64,000 nucleotides of DNA from Accumulibacter sp031732795 (lineage in GTDB: Bacteria > Pseudomonadota > Gammaproteobacteria > Burkholderiales > Rhodocyclaceae), in the NCBI GenBank assembly GCA_031732795.1, contig JAVMKC010000097.1, positions 1 through 64,000 of the forward strand. Direction: 5' to 3'. Positions 8,230 through 17,104 of the stretch are shown here, one piece after another. Every line of letters begins with the position of its first letter. Within the stretch, counting starts at the first letter, position 1. A program made the position numbers and the translations under genes. The notes below the pieces were generated by a model, which was not told the origin of the DNA, did no database searches, and saw only the letters and a list, made by a program, of their open reading frames with translations.

Positions 8230-9630
8230 TTAGAGTTTTTTGGCTTTCTCGAAGACTTCTTCGATCCCGCCAACCATATAGAACGCCTGCTCGGGAATAT
8301 TGTCGCATTCGCCATTGACGATCATCTTGAACCCTTTGATCGTTTCCTTGAGCGGAACATACTTGCCCGGCGAACCGGTAAATACTTCGGCAACGTTGAA
8401 CGGTTGCGAGAGGAAACGTTGGATTTTCCGCGCCCGATAGACGGCCAGTTTATCTTCCGGCGACAGTTCGTCCATGCCCAGAATGGCGATGATGTCACGC
8501 AATTCCTTATATTTCTGCAGGGTCATCTGCACCGCTCGGGCAACGCCATAGTGCTCTTCGCCAACGATCTGCGGATCGAGCTGGCGCGAAGTCGAGTCGA
8601 GAGGATCAACCGCAGGATAAATACCCAGCGATGCAATGTCCCGCGACAAAACGACCGTCGAGTCAAGATGCAGGAAGGTGGTCGCGGGCGAGGGATCGGT
8701 CAAGTCGTCGGCAGGCACATAGACCGCCTGGATCGAGGTGATCGAACCGACTTTCGTCGAGGTAATCCGCTCTTGCAGACGCCCCATTTCTTCCGCCAGC
8801 GTCGGCTGGTAACCCACCGCAGACGGCATCCGGCCCAGCAACGCAGAGACTTCGGTCCCGGCCAGGGTGTAACGGTAGATATTATCGACGAAGAACAGGA
8901 TATCCCGGCCATCGTCACGGAAACGCTCGGCCATCGTCAGCCCGGTCAAGGCGACCCGCAGACGGTTGCCCGGTGGCTCGTTCATCTGTCCGAAAACCAT
9001 CGCCACCTTGTCGAGAACGTTCGACTCCTTCATTTCGTGATAGAAGTCGTTTCCTTCACGGGTCCGCTCACCCACACCTGCGAACACGGAAAGACCGGAG
9101 TGTTGTTTGGCGATGTTGTTGATCAACTCCATCATGTTGACGGTCTTGCCAACTCCAGCGCCACCGAATAGACCCACCTTGCCGCCTTTGGCGAAGGGGC
9201 AAACGAGATCGATAACTTTGATGCCCGTTTCCAGAAGATCGACCGAGGGAGAAAGCTCGTCGAATTTCGGAGCCACTTGGTGGATTTCGCGCCGCTCGTC
9301 GGTGGCAATCGGACCGGCTTCGTCGATAGGCCGACCGAGAACGTTCATGATCCGGCCAATCGTCGCATTACCGACCGGCACCGAAATACCAGCACCGGTG
9401 TTATTGACCTTCATCCCGCGACGCAGACCATCCGAGGACCCCATGGCGATCGTCCGCACGATACCATCGCCAAGCTGTTGTTGGACCTCGAACATCAGAT
9501 CCGGTTCGCACATCTCCGATTCTTCAGCCTTGTCGAGCTGGAGCGCATCGTAAATTCTGGGCATCGCATCGCGCGGGAACTGAATGTCCACCACGGCGCC
9601 GATACACTGAACAATGTTTCCTTGACTCAT
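8230..9630 (-). CDS. atpD: ATP synthase beta subunit
   Basis: The catalytic beta subunit, 466 residues. Walker A is GGAGVGKT near residue 150, followed by the GERTREGNDFY loop with the catalytic Glu and Arg, and Walker B in DILFFVDNIYRYT, where the usual FRFT reads YRYT. The conserved SALLGRMPSAVGYQPT segment is intact. The start MSQGNIVQCIG at 9630 fits family N-termini; six extra codons upstream are open but lack support. Confidence 0.97.
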   Translation of the reverse strand: MSQGNIVQCIGAVVDIQFPRDAMPRIYDALQLDKAEESEMCEPDLMFEVQQQLGDGIVRTIAMGSSDGLRRGMKVNNTGAGISVPVGNATIGRIMNVLGRPIDEAGPIATDERREIHQVAPKFDELSPSVDLLETGIKVIDLVCPFAKGGKVGLFGGAGVGKTVNMMELINNIAKQHSGLSVFAGVGERTREGNDFYHEMKESNVLDKVAMVFGQMNEPPGNRLRVALTGLTMAERFRDDGRDILFFVDNIYRYTLAGTEVSALLGRMPSAVGYQPTLAEEMGRLQERITSTKVGSITSIQAVYVPADDLTDPSPATTFLHLDSTVVLSRDIASLGIYPAVDPLDSTSRQLDPQIVGEEHYGVARAVQMTLQKYKELRDIIAILGMDELSPEDKLAVYRARKIQRFLSQPFNVAEVFTGSPGKYVPLKETIKGFKMIVNGECDNIPEQAFYMVGGIEEVFEKAKKL

Positions 9631-9667
9631 CGTCGTATCCCTAATCAATAAACTAACTGTCGCGTGG

Positions 9668-10531
9668 TCAGACAGCGGCTGCGCCGCCGACGATTTCCGA
9701 AAGCTCTTTGGTAATTGACGCCTGGCGGGCCTTGTTATAAACCAGTTTGAGCTCGCCGATCACATTCTTGGCATTATCCGACGCCGATTTCATCGCCACC
9801 ATTCGGGCGCTCTGTTCCGATGCCATATTCTCGGCCACCGCCTGGTAAATCATCGCTTCGACATAGCGCACCAGCAGGTCGTCAATCACCACCTGCGCGT
9901 CGGGCTCGTACAGATAATCCCAACGATTGCCCTCTCCGCCGACCAGATCGCCCGACAACGGCAGCAATTGATAAAGCGTCGGCTCCTGCTTCATGGTATT
10001 GATGAAACGCGTGAAAACGATGTACAGAACATCGATTTCGCCTTTCATGTACGCGTCGAGCTGAACCTTGACCGGACCAATCAGCTTCTCCAGATGCGGC
10101 GTATCGCCCAGAGCGGTGACTTGTGAAACGAGATTGGCACCGGCACGCTGCATGAATCCCAAGCCCTTGTTGCCGATGGCGGTGACAAACAGCTTTTTGC
10201 CTTCGGCGTCCCACTCCTTCATTTTGGCCAAAGCCAACCGGAGGACATTGGTGTTCAACCCTCCGCACAATCCTTTGTCGGAAGTGACGGTGATCAACCC
10301 GACGGCCGAGATCTTTTCTCTGGCCGTCAGGAAAGGGTGACGATAGTCGGTCAACGCGTGCGAGAGGTTACCGGCAACGCGCCGGATTTTCTCGCCATAG
10401 GGCCTGGCTGCACGCATCCGATCCTGCGCTTTGCGCATTTTCGACGCAGCAACCATTTCCATGGCTTTGGTGATCTTGCGCGTACTTTCGACGCTTTTGA
10501 TCTTGTTGCGGATTTCCTTGCCGCTAGGCAT
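9668..10531 (-). CDS. atpG: ATP synthase gamma subunit
   Basis: The rotor shaft subunit, 287 residues. The N-terminal helix PSGKEIRNKIKSVESTRKIT and the C-terminal helix ending VYNKARQASITKELSEIVGG form the coiled coil inside the alpha3-beta3 ring, and the middle GLCGGLNTNV motif is conserved. The start at 10531 is fixed by the family N-terminus; the longer frame runs into atpA. Confidence 0.96.
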   Translation of the reverse strand: MPSGKEIRNKIKSVESTRKITKAMEMVAASKMRKAQDRMRAARPYGEKIRRVAGNLSHALTDYRHPFLTAREKISAVGLITVTSDKGLCGGLNTNVLRLALAKMKEWDAEGKKLFVTAIGNKGLGFMQRAGANLVSQVTALGDTPHLEKLIGPVKVQLDAYMKGEIDVLYIVFTRFINTMKQEPTLYQLLPLSGDLVGGEGNRWDYLYEPDAQVVIDDLLVRYVEAMIYQAVAENMASEQSARMVAMKSASDNAKNVIGELKLVYNKARQASITKELSEIVGGAAAV

Positions 10532-10550
10532 GGCAAACCTCCTCGATCGA

Positions 10551-12089
10551 TCAGGCCAAGCCGGCCTTGAACTCCTCAATCGCCTTGGTGAGCTTCTGCT
10601 CAGCGTCGGCGTCAAGATCTTTGCTGGTCTCGATCTTGCTGATGAGGTCGGCGTATTTCTGCTTGATGAAGCCATGCATCTGCTTTTCGGTCGCCAGCGC
10701 TTTTTTCACGTCAACATCGTCGAAGAGACCTTTGTTGACCGCGTGCAAGGTGATAGCCATTTCGGAGATCGACAGCGGTGAATACTGCGGCTGCTTCATC
10801 AGTTCGGTGACCAGACGACCGCGGTCGAGCTGTTTGCGAGTCGCCTCATCGAGATCGGAAGCAAATTGTGCAAAGGCGGCCAGTTCGCGGAACTGGGCCA
10901 GCGCCAAGCGGACACCACCACCGAGTTTTTTGATTACCTTGGTCTGCGCCGCACCACCCACCCGCGAAACGGAAATACCCGCATCGATGGCCGGACGGAT
11001 ACCGGCGTTGAACAGGTCGGTATCGAGGAAGATTTGGCCGTCGGTAATCGAAATGACGTTGGTCGGCACGAAAGCGGATACGTCTCCGGCTTGCGTTTCG
11101 ATCACCGGCAGCGCCGTCAGTGAACCGGTTTTGCCCTTGACTTCACCATTGGTGAATTTTTCCACCCACTCTTCGGAAACCCTGGCCGCACGTTCGAGCA
11201 GGCGAGAGTGCAGGTAGAACACGTCGCCCGGATAGGCTTCACGGCCCGGCGGCCGACGCAACAGCAACGAAACCTGACGATAGGCCCACGCCTGCTTGGT
11301 CAGATCATCGTAAATGATCAATGCGTCCTGGCCACGATCACGGAAATATTCACCCATCGTGCACCCGGAGTAGGGAGCGATGTACTGCAGAGCGGCCGAC
11401 TCGGACGAGGTTGCGGCAACGATGATGGTGTATTCCATCGCGCCGTTTTCTTCGAGACGACGAACGACGTTGGCCACGGTGGAGGCTTTCTGACCGACAG
11501 CCACATAGATGCAGATCAGATTCTGGCCTTTTTGATTGATGATCGTGTCCACCGCTACGGCGGTCTTGCCGGTCTGGCGGTCACCGATGATCAACTCGCG
11601 CTGACCACGACCAATCGGCACCATTGCGTCGATCGACTTGAGACCGGTCTGGACCGGCTGTGAAACTGATTTCCGCCAAATGACACCAGGCGCCACTTTT
11701 TCGATCTTGTCGGTCAGCTTGCTGTTGATCGGACCTTTGCCGTCAATCGGCTGACCCAGAGAGTTGACCACACGCCCGAGCAGTTCGGGGCCGACCGGCA
11801 CTTCGAGAATGCGGCCGGTGGTCTTGACGGTATCACCTTCACTGATTTCGTCATATTCACCAAGAACCACCGCGCCTACCGAGTCGCGGTCGAGGTTCAG
11901 CGCCATGCCGAAGGTATTGCCCGGGAACTCGAGCATTTCTCCCTGCATGACATCGGTCAAGCCGTAGACACGGCAGATACCGTCGGTCACCGATACGACG
12001 GTGCCCTGGGTGCGCAGATCGGCGCTGATCGCAAGATTCTCGATCTTGCCTTTGATCAGTTCGCTGATTTCGGATGGATTCAACTGCAT
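10551..12089 (-). CDS. atpA: ATP synthase alpha subunit
   Basis: The non-catalytic nucleotide-binding alpha subunit, 512 residues. It begins MQLNPSEISELIKGKI, has Walker A GDRQTGKT near residue 170, Walker B ALIIYDDLTKQAWAYR and the arginine-finger segment ISVSRVGGAAQTK. It lies between atpH (10 bases) and atpG (19 bases) in the operon. Confidence 0.97.
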   Translation of the reverse strand: MQLNPSEISELIKGKIENLAISADLRTQGTVVSVTDGICRVYGLTDVMQGEMLEFPGNTFGMALNLDRDSVGAVVLGEYDEISEGDTVKTTGRILEVPVGPELLGRVVNSLGQPIDGKGPINSKLTDKIEKVAPGVIWRKSVSQPVQTGLKSIDAMVPIGRGQRELIIGDRQTGKTAVAVDTIINQKGQNLICIYVAVGQKASTVANVVRRLEENGAMEYTIIVAATSSESAALQYIAPYSGCTMGEYFRDRGQDALIIYDDLTKQAWAYRQVSLLLRRPPGREAYPGDVFYLHSRLLERAARVSEEWVEKFTNGEVKGKTGSLTALPVIETQAGDVSAFVPTNVISITDGQIFLDTDLFNAGIRPAIDAGISVSRVGGAAQTKVIKKLGGGVRLALAQFRELAAFAQFASDLDEATRKQLDRGRLVTELMKQPQYSPLSISEMAITLHAVNKGLFDDVDVKKALATEKQMHGFIKQKYADLISKIETSKDLDADAEQKLTKAIEEFKAGLA

Positions 12090-12099
12090 GGAAAATCTC

Positions 12100-12636
12100 C
12101 TAGTTCTTGAGCGCCAGTCGCAGGCTCTCCAGCTTTCCGCTGACGGATGTGTCGAGAACCTGATCGCCAATCACAATCTTGACGCCGCCGATCAGTGACT
12201 GATCGACGACCACTTCGGCCGTAAGCCGGGTCTTGAAGCGTGTCTCCAGATCCGCCACCAAGGCTTTACGCTGCACGTCGTCAAGCGGAAAAGCGCTGTA
12301 AATCGTCGCTTCCTTGACGCCTTCCTGGGCAGCCCGCTGAGCCTCGAAGAGACTGGCAATTTCCGGCAGAAAAGATAGCCGCTCACTGGCGGCGAGGACA
12401 TCGATCAGATTGGTTCCGCCGCCATCCAATGCCTTGCCGACCACCGACTTGAAGAGATCACTCTTCTGGGAGGCGGACAACTCGGGATTGCCGATGCATA
12501 AGCGCATCTGCGGATCCGTCGCAACGGAGGAAAGCAACGACAACCGCTCGGACCACGCCGCTAGCGCCTTGTTTTCCAACGCGATGCGAAAAACCGCTTC
12601 AGCGTAGGGGCGCGCGATGGTAACGAGTTCGGCCAT
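12100..12636 (-). CDS. atpH: ATP synthase delta subunit
   Basis: The delta subunit that joins the peripheral stalk to the top of F1, 178 residues. It starts AELVTIARPYAEAVFRIA, the conserved N-terminal helix, and ends with the family pattern VDQSLIGGVKIVIGDQVLDTSV. The ATG at 12636 is four bases from the atpF stop. Confidence 0.95.
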   Translation of the reverse strand: MAELVTIARPYAEAVFRIALENKALAAWSERLSLLSSVATDPQMRLCIGNPELSASQKSDLFKSVVGKALDGGGTNLIDVLAASERLSFLPEIASLFEAQRAAQEGVKEATIYSAFPLDDVQRKALVADLETRFKTRLTAEVVVDQSLIGGVKIVIGDQVLDTSVSGKLESLRLALKN

Positions 12637-12640
12637 GATT

Positions 12641-13111
12641 TCAGAGTTCCTGCTTGAGCGCGACCAGCATGTCGGAATGCGCCTTGGCATCGACCTCGCG
12701 CTTCAGAATCCGTTCGGCACCGGCCACCGCCAAGTCGGCGACGCGATTGCGCAATTCAGCCCGAGCCTGCTCGACTTGTTGAGCGATTTCCGCTTTCGAC
12801 GCCAAAACCACTTTGTCGGCCTCGACCTTGGCAGCCGCCTTGGCCTCCTCGATCATTTGCGCCGCCCGCTTCTCGGAAGCAGCGATGATCTCTGCCGCCT
12901 TGGCTTTGGCATCACGCAAGGAATCGGCCGAACGCTTGGCGGCAAGTTCCAACTCGTGTTTGCCACGCTCACCAGCGGCCAGCCCGTCAGCGATCAATTT
13001 CTGGCGATCAGCCATGGCTTTTTGCAGCGGCGGCCAGACGTATTTCATGGTGATCCAGATAAAAACGGCAAACCAGATCGCTTCACCAATCAACGTTGCG
13101 TTGATGTTCAC
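12641..13111 (-). CDS. atpF: ATP synthase b subunit
   Basis: The peripheral stalk b subunit, 156 residues. One N-terminal membrane helix (IGEAIWFAVFIWITMKYVWP) is followed by a long charged helix rich in Ala, Glu and Lys that dimerises and contacts delta. Only one b gene is present, as expected for a non-photosynthetic proteobacterium. Confidence 0.95.
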   Translation of the reverse strand: MNINATLIGEAIWFAVFIWITMKYVWPPLQKAMADRQKLIADGLAAGERGKHELELAAKRSADSLRDAKAKAAEIIAASEKRAAQMIEEAKAAAKVEADKVVLASKAEIAQQVEQARAELRNRVADLAVAGAERILKREVDAKAHSDMLVALKQEL

Positions 13112-13150
13112 GCTAACCTCCTGTCAAAAGTCAGTCCAAAGGAGCGGCAA

Positions 13151-13420
13151 TCAGCCCTTGACGACAGCAATGAAGGGGTTCGCGAACAACATGAACAAGG
13201 CGATACCGACACCGATCATGGTCACCGCGTCAAGCAGACCGGCGACGATGAACATCTTGACTTGCAGGGTGGGGATCATTTCCGGCTGACGAGCGGCGCC
13301 CTCGAGGAAGCGACCACCGAGCAGACCAAATCCGATCGCGGTACCCAGGGCACCCGCACCGATCAGGATGGCGACGGCGACGGCGGTGTTACCAAGCAAC
13401 ATTGAGAGAGCGGTTTCCAT
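13151..13420 (-). CDS. atpE: ATP synthase c subunit
   Basis: The proteolipid of the c ring, 89 residues, two membrane helices with the polar loop GAARQPE between them. The ion-binding acid is Asp64 in LLDAVTMIG. The sodium-specific residues (paired Gln and Glu-Thr) are absent, so the ring is expected to carry protons. Confidence 0.96.
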   Translation of the reverse strand: METALSMLLGNTAVAVAILIGAGALGTAIGFGLLGGRFLEGAARQPEMIPTLQVKMFIVAGLLDAVTMIGVGIALFMLFANPFIAVVKG

Positions 13421-13506
13421 TAGTTTCTCCTAATAAGACATGCCAAATGGGTTAAACAGGGACAACGTGAATCAAACTCGTAACACAGGGTTCGCGAAAA
13501 TGACAA

Positions 13507-14277
13507 TCAGCCGTGGGATTCGCTGGCCATCGACAGATACACGATGGTGAGCATCATGAACACGAAAGCCTGAAGGGTGATGATCAGGATGTGGAACAAA
13601 GCCCACGGCAAAGCCAGAGGCAGTTGCCACAAACCCATCAGCGCGATCAGGATGAACACCATTTCACCGGCATACATGTTCCCGAAAAGACGCAACGACA
13701 GGGAAATGGGCTTGGCAACGTCTTCGATGATCCGGAACAACAGATTCAGCGGCGCCAGCTTGGCACCGAACGGCACGGTGAACACTTCGTGCATGAAACC
13801 GCCGAAACCTTTGACCTTGAAGCCCATGACGATCATGATCACGAAAACGGTCAATGACATGCCGAAAGTCAGATTGGGGTCGGTCGTCGGAACGACTTTG
13901 AGATAATGAACACCGACCTTCTCGGACAATTTCGGCAAGAAATCGACCGGGATCAGGTCCATGGCATTCATCAGAAAAACCCAGACGAAAATGGTGATCG
14001 CCAACGGGGTCACCAGCGGGCTTTTACCGTGGTAGGTGTCCTTGACCTGCTGATCGACAAAAGAGACGATCATTTCGACCAAAGTCTGCATTTTTCCAGG
14101 CACACCCGAAGTAGCGCGCCCAGCCAACTTGGCCATGCCGAGAAAAGCCAGCAAGCCCAACAGACCAGAAATGATCAAGGTATCGAGATGCACGGTCCAG
14201 AAACCGTGGCCAACCGTCAGGTTGGTCAGGTGGTGCACAATGTATTCACTTGCCGTCATCGACTCGCCCGAAGCCAT
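13507..14277 (-). CDS. atpB: ATP synthase a subunit
   Basis: The stator channel subunit, 256 residues, five or six membrane helices. The essential arginine lies in SLSLRLFGNMYAGEM and the C-terminal helix HILIITLQAFVFMMLTIVYL carries the conserved Gln. The ATG at 14277 follows the ribosome site agggggat; a longer frame upstream has no such site. Confidence 0.96.
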   Translation of the reverse strand: MASGESMTASEYIVHHLTNLTVGHGFWTVHLDTLIISGLLGLLAFLGMAKLAGRATSGVPGKMQTLVEMIVSFVDQQVKDTYHGKSPLVTPLAITIFVWVFLMNAMDLIPVDFLPKLSEKVGVHYLKVVPTTDPNLTFGMSLTVFVIMIVMGFKVKGFGGFMHEVFTVPFGAKLAPLNLLFRIIEDVAKPISLSLRLFGNMYAGEMVFILIALMGLWQLPLALPWALFHILIITLQAFVFMMLTIVYLSMASESHG

Positions 14278-14300
14278 AAAATCCCCCTGTGAGAGCGTGA

Positions 14301-14663
14301 CTAGCGCTGTTTGAGCAGCGCCATCCAATATACAAATACCGTTGCAACATAAGCCAGGAAGAGCGGCAAGGCTGCGAGCTGTGCGTATGTCTTGAACACC
14401 AGCGTAAACAACAAAAGGGTTACCGCAAATTTGTACCCTTCGGCAACCACCTGGGCGTTATACGCTTTTCGGGCATCTTGACCATCAGCACCCGGCCGGC
14501 GTAACGCCCGCCATGCATAGGCAAATCCGCTCGCCACGGCAATCAAGCCACCGAACACCGCAGAAAGCGCCGCATCGAAACCACCTGTTACACCCGCCAG
14601 CAAACCAGCCACCGTAGTTACCTGAAATTGCCATCGGAGAATCCAGCGGACTTGAGGATGCAC
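14301..14663 (-). CDS. atpI: ATP synthase assembly protein I
   Basis: A small membrane protein with four hydrophobic helices, first gene of the atp operon, thought to help c-ring assembly. The glycine-rich segment LLAGVTGGFDAALSAVFGGL is typical. The start is uncertain: the frame is open to a TTG at 14678, but the predicted transcript start is near 14681, so the GTG at 14663 is preferred (120 residues). No ATG is available nearby. Confidence 0.82.
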   Translation of the reverse strand: MHPQVRWILRWQFQVTTVAGLLAGVTGGFDAALSAVFGGLIAVASGFAYAWRALRRPGADGQDARKAYNAQVVAEGYKFAVTLLLFTLVFKTYAQLAALPLFLAYVATVFVYWMALLKQR

Positions 14664-14687
14664 GGCTAGCAATTCCAAAACGGACGA

Positions 14688-14716
14688 AGGATACCAGACT
14701 CACCTGATGGAATCAA
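14688..14716 (-). promoter_or_regulatory. Sigma-70 promoter of the ATP synthase operon
   Basis: On the minus strand TTGATT (14716-14711) is followed after 17 bases by TATCCT (14693-14688), with TG two bases before the -10 box. It sits directly before atpI and 93 bases after the parB stop, so the atp genes need not depend on read-through from parAB. Confidence 0.65.
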
Positions 14717-14808
14717 ACCGCACATGCAAAAAAGTTTGCTTCTCTTTGTAAAACCTGCCTTGCAGACGCTTTTTCCATTGCAGAACCGTGCCCGCATGGT
14801 GCGGCGCA

Positions 14809-15648
14809 TCAATGGCGAAGACGCTGCAATATTCCGTCTAGTTGATCGAGATCGGAGAACTCGATCAGTACCTTGCCCGCCCCCCGCCGATTGGCCTGGA
14901 TGGCCACTTGCGCCCCCAGCAGATCGGCCAATTCTTCCTGCAGGCGCAGGATATCGCGATCCGGCTTGGGCGTCCGGTTCTCCTTTGGCGGTTGCAAAGC
15001 GTATTGCACCAGACGTTCGGTTTCACGCACCGACAGCCCTTTTTGCACCACCCTTTGCGCCAGTTGCACCTGCGCCGCACCGGTCAGCGGCAGCAGCGCC
15101 CGGGCATGCCCCATGTCGAGCTCCCCTTGCATCATCAGGTCTTGTACCGGTGGTGCCAGTTGCAGCAAACGCAGCAGGTTGGACGCCGCCGGCCGCGATC
15201 GCCCGACGGCATCCGCGGCTTGCTGGTGGGTCATCGAGAACTCGTCGATCAGTCGTTGCAAACCTTGCGCTTCCTCCAACGGGTTGAGGTCTTCCCGCTG
15301 GATGTTTTCGATCAGCGCCATCGCCAACGCCGCCTCATCGGGAATATCGCGGACCAGCGTGGACAATTCGGTCAGGCCGGCCATTTGCGCCGCCCGCCAA
15401 CGCCGCTCGCCGGCAACGATTTCGTAGCGGTCACCACCGATCGTCCGGACCAGTATCGGCTGCATCAACCCCTGAACCCGAATCGACGCGGCGAGCTCTT
15501 CGAGTGACCCGGCATCCATCCGGGTGCGGGGCTGGTATTTACCGGGCTGCAGGCAGTCGACCGGTAAAACGCGTTGCTGCTCCTTGTGCTGGGGATCGCT
15601 GTCCGCCAGCAAGGCATCGAGACCTCGACCCAACCCCTTGATCTTCAT
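14809..15648 (-). CDS. parB: Chromosome partitioning protein ParB
   Basis: A 279-residue ParB CTPase and parS-binding protein. The N-terminal GLGRGLDALL motif contacts ParA, LQPGKYQPRTRM and the GERRWRAAQMAGL box are the CTP-binding motifs, and the helix-turn-helix follows at MTHQQAADAVGRSRPAASNLL. The ATG at 15648 has ggaggg eight bases before it. The ParA gene ends eight bases upstream. No full parS site was found in the window. Confidence 0.95.
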   Translation of the reverse strand: MKIKGLGRGLDALLADSDPQHKEQQRVLPVDCLQPGKYQPRTRMDAGSLEELAASIRVQGLMQPILVRTIGGDRYEIVAGERRWRAAQMAGLTELSTLVRDIPDEAALAMALIENIQREDLNPLEEAQGLQRLIDEFSMTHQQAADAVGRSRPAASNLLRLLQLAPPVQDLMMQGELDMGHARALLPLTGAAQVQLAQRVVQKGLSVRETERLVQYALQPPKENRTPKPDRDILRLQEELADLLGAQVAIQANRRGAGKVLIEFSDLDQLDGILQRLRH

Positions 15649-15653
15649 GGCTA

Positions 15654-16457
15654 TCACCCTCCTTTGTTCGTCGCCAGCGCCGCGGATTGGAACGAACCAT
15701 CGCGGCGAGCCAGCAGTTCTTCAGCCAGCGACAAATAGGCTTGAGCACCTTTCGATGCCCGATCAAAAAAAATCACCGGCTTTCCGTAAGAAGGCGCCTC
15801 CGCCAAGCGAACGTTGCGCGGGACGATCGTCCGATAGACCTTGTCACTGAAATGGCCCTCCAGTTCTTTCGACACCTGCTGGGTCAACGTCGACCGCGGG
15901 TCGAACATCGTTCGCAGCAAACCTTCGATCTCGAGACGCGGGTTGAGATTGGCGCGGACTTTTTTCAAGGTGGCGACCAGATCGGTCAAGCCTTCGAGCG
16001 CGTAATATTCGCATTGCATCGGAATCATCACCCGATCGGCGGCAACCAGACCGTTGACGGTGAGCATGTTCAACGCCGGCGGACAGTCCAACACAATGAA
16101 ATCGTAGTCGGCAAGCACCGCCTGCACCGCATCGCGCAAGCGAAATTCACGCCGATCGAGAGAAATCAGATCGACTTCCGCACCGGCGAGATCGCGCGTC
16201 GCCGGCAGCAAGTCGAAGCCATACGCCGTTTTCAGCCGGTTGTCGTCAATCGTCGCCTGACCGATCAGCACCGCGTAGACGGTCAATAACCCTTTGAGCT
16301 TGGCGATCCCGCAACCGGTAGTGGCGTTGCCCTGCGGGTCAAGGTCGATCAACAGCACCCGTTGCGCTGCCTCAGCCAAACAGGCGGCCAGATTGACCGC
16401 GGTGGTCGATTTGCCGACCCCTCCTTTCTGATTGGTTACCGCGAGGACTTTTGCCAC
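15654..16457 (-). CDS. parA: Chromosome partitioning ATPase ParA
   Basis: A deviant-Walker ATPase of 267 residues (Soj/ParA), which forms a nucleoid gradient moved by ParB. The N-terminus reads AKVLAVTNQKGGVGKSTTA, containing the signature lysine and Walker A, with Walker B in FIVLDCPPAL. The GTG at 16457 is preferred because an agggag site precedes it. An alternative GTG at 16475 overlaps the rsmG stop codon (GTGA) and would add six residues. Confidence 0.94.
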   Translation of the reverse strand: MAKVLAVTNQKGGVGKSTTAVNLAACLAEAAQRVLLIDLDPQGNATTGCGIAKLKGLLTVYAVLIGQATIDDNRLKTAYGFDLLPATRDLAGAEVDLISLDRREFRLRDAVQAVLADYDFIVLDCPPALNMLTVNGLVAADRVMIPMQCEYYALEGLTDLVATLKKVRANLNPRLEIEGLLRTMFDPRSTLTQQVSKELEGHFSDKVYRTIVPRNVRLAEAPSYGKPVIFFDRASKGAQAYLSLAEELLARRDGSFQSAALATNKGG

Positions 16458-16471
16458 ATTCTTCTCCCTGT

Positions 16472-17104
16472 TCACGGTTTGCCTGAACCGGCAATGATCA
16501 GCAAATGCCGTTCACCAAGCACTCCTGGAACCTGCAGCCGATGCACCGCCTGAACCGTGATCTCTGCAGACAGCGCCGCCAATTCTTCATCCGGCCGCCG
16601 ACCTTTCATCGCCATCCATTGCCCACCATCACGCAGCAGGTGGCGGGTTAGCCGGACCAAGGCCGACAGATCGGCAAAAGCTCGCGCGACGATGACCGGA
16701 AAACCAGCAGCAGACTGGTAATTCTCGACACGGCCACAGTGTACGGCAACATTCGACAAGGCCAGTTCGATCGCCGCCTGCCGCAGAAACGCACATTTTT
16801 TCGAGTTGCTGTCCAGCAGGACCAACTGTAAACGGTCGTCGGCAATGGCCAACGGAATACCGGGCAAACCGCCGCCGCTACCGACATCGAGCACCCTGTC
16901 CGCCGTGATGAACGGCAGCAAAGACAGCGAATCGAGCAGGTGCCCGCTGACGGCCTGTTCGGTGTCGCGAATACTGGTCAATTGATAGGTACGATTCCAT
17001 TTGTCGAGCAGGGCCAGATAGGCCAGCAGTTTTTCCTGTGCCGTCGCCGGCAAATCGAGTCCGAGCTGCCGCACGCCTTCGGCCAGTTGCGCCGACGGAG
17101 TCAT
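16472..17104 (-). CDS. rsmG: 16S rRNA m7G527 methyltransferase RsmG
   Basis: A 210-residue SAM-dependent methyltransferase that modifies G527 of 16S rRNA. The SAM-binding loop VLDVGSGGGLPGIPLAI lies near residues 70-86 and LLDSNSKKCAFLRQA follows. It overlaps the mnmG stop by four bases, the common mnmG-rsmG-parA-parB arrangement. Confidence 0.94.
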   Translation of the reverse strand: MTPSAQLAEGVRQLGLDLPATAQEKLLAYLALLDKWNRTYQLTSIRDTEQAVSGHLLDSLSLLPFITADRVLDVGSGGGLPGIPLAIADDRLQLVLLDSNSKKCAFLRQAAIELALSNVAVHCGRVENYQSAAGFPVIVARAFADLSALVRLTRHLLRDGGQWMAMKGRRPDEELAALSAEITVQAVHRLQVPGVLGERHLLIIAGSGKP

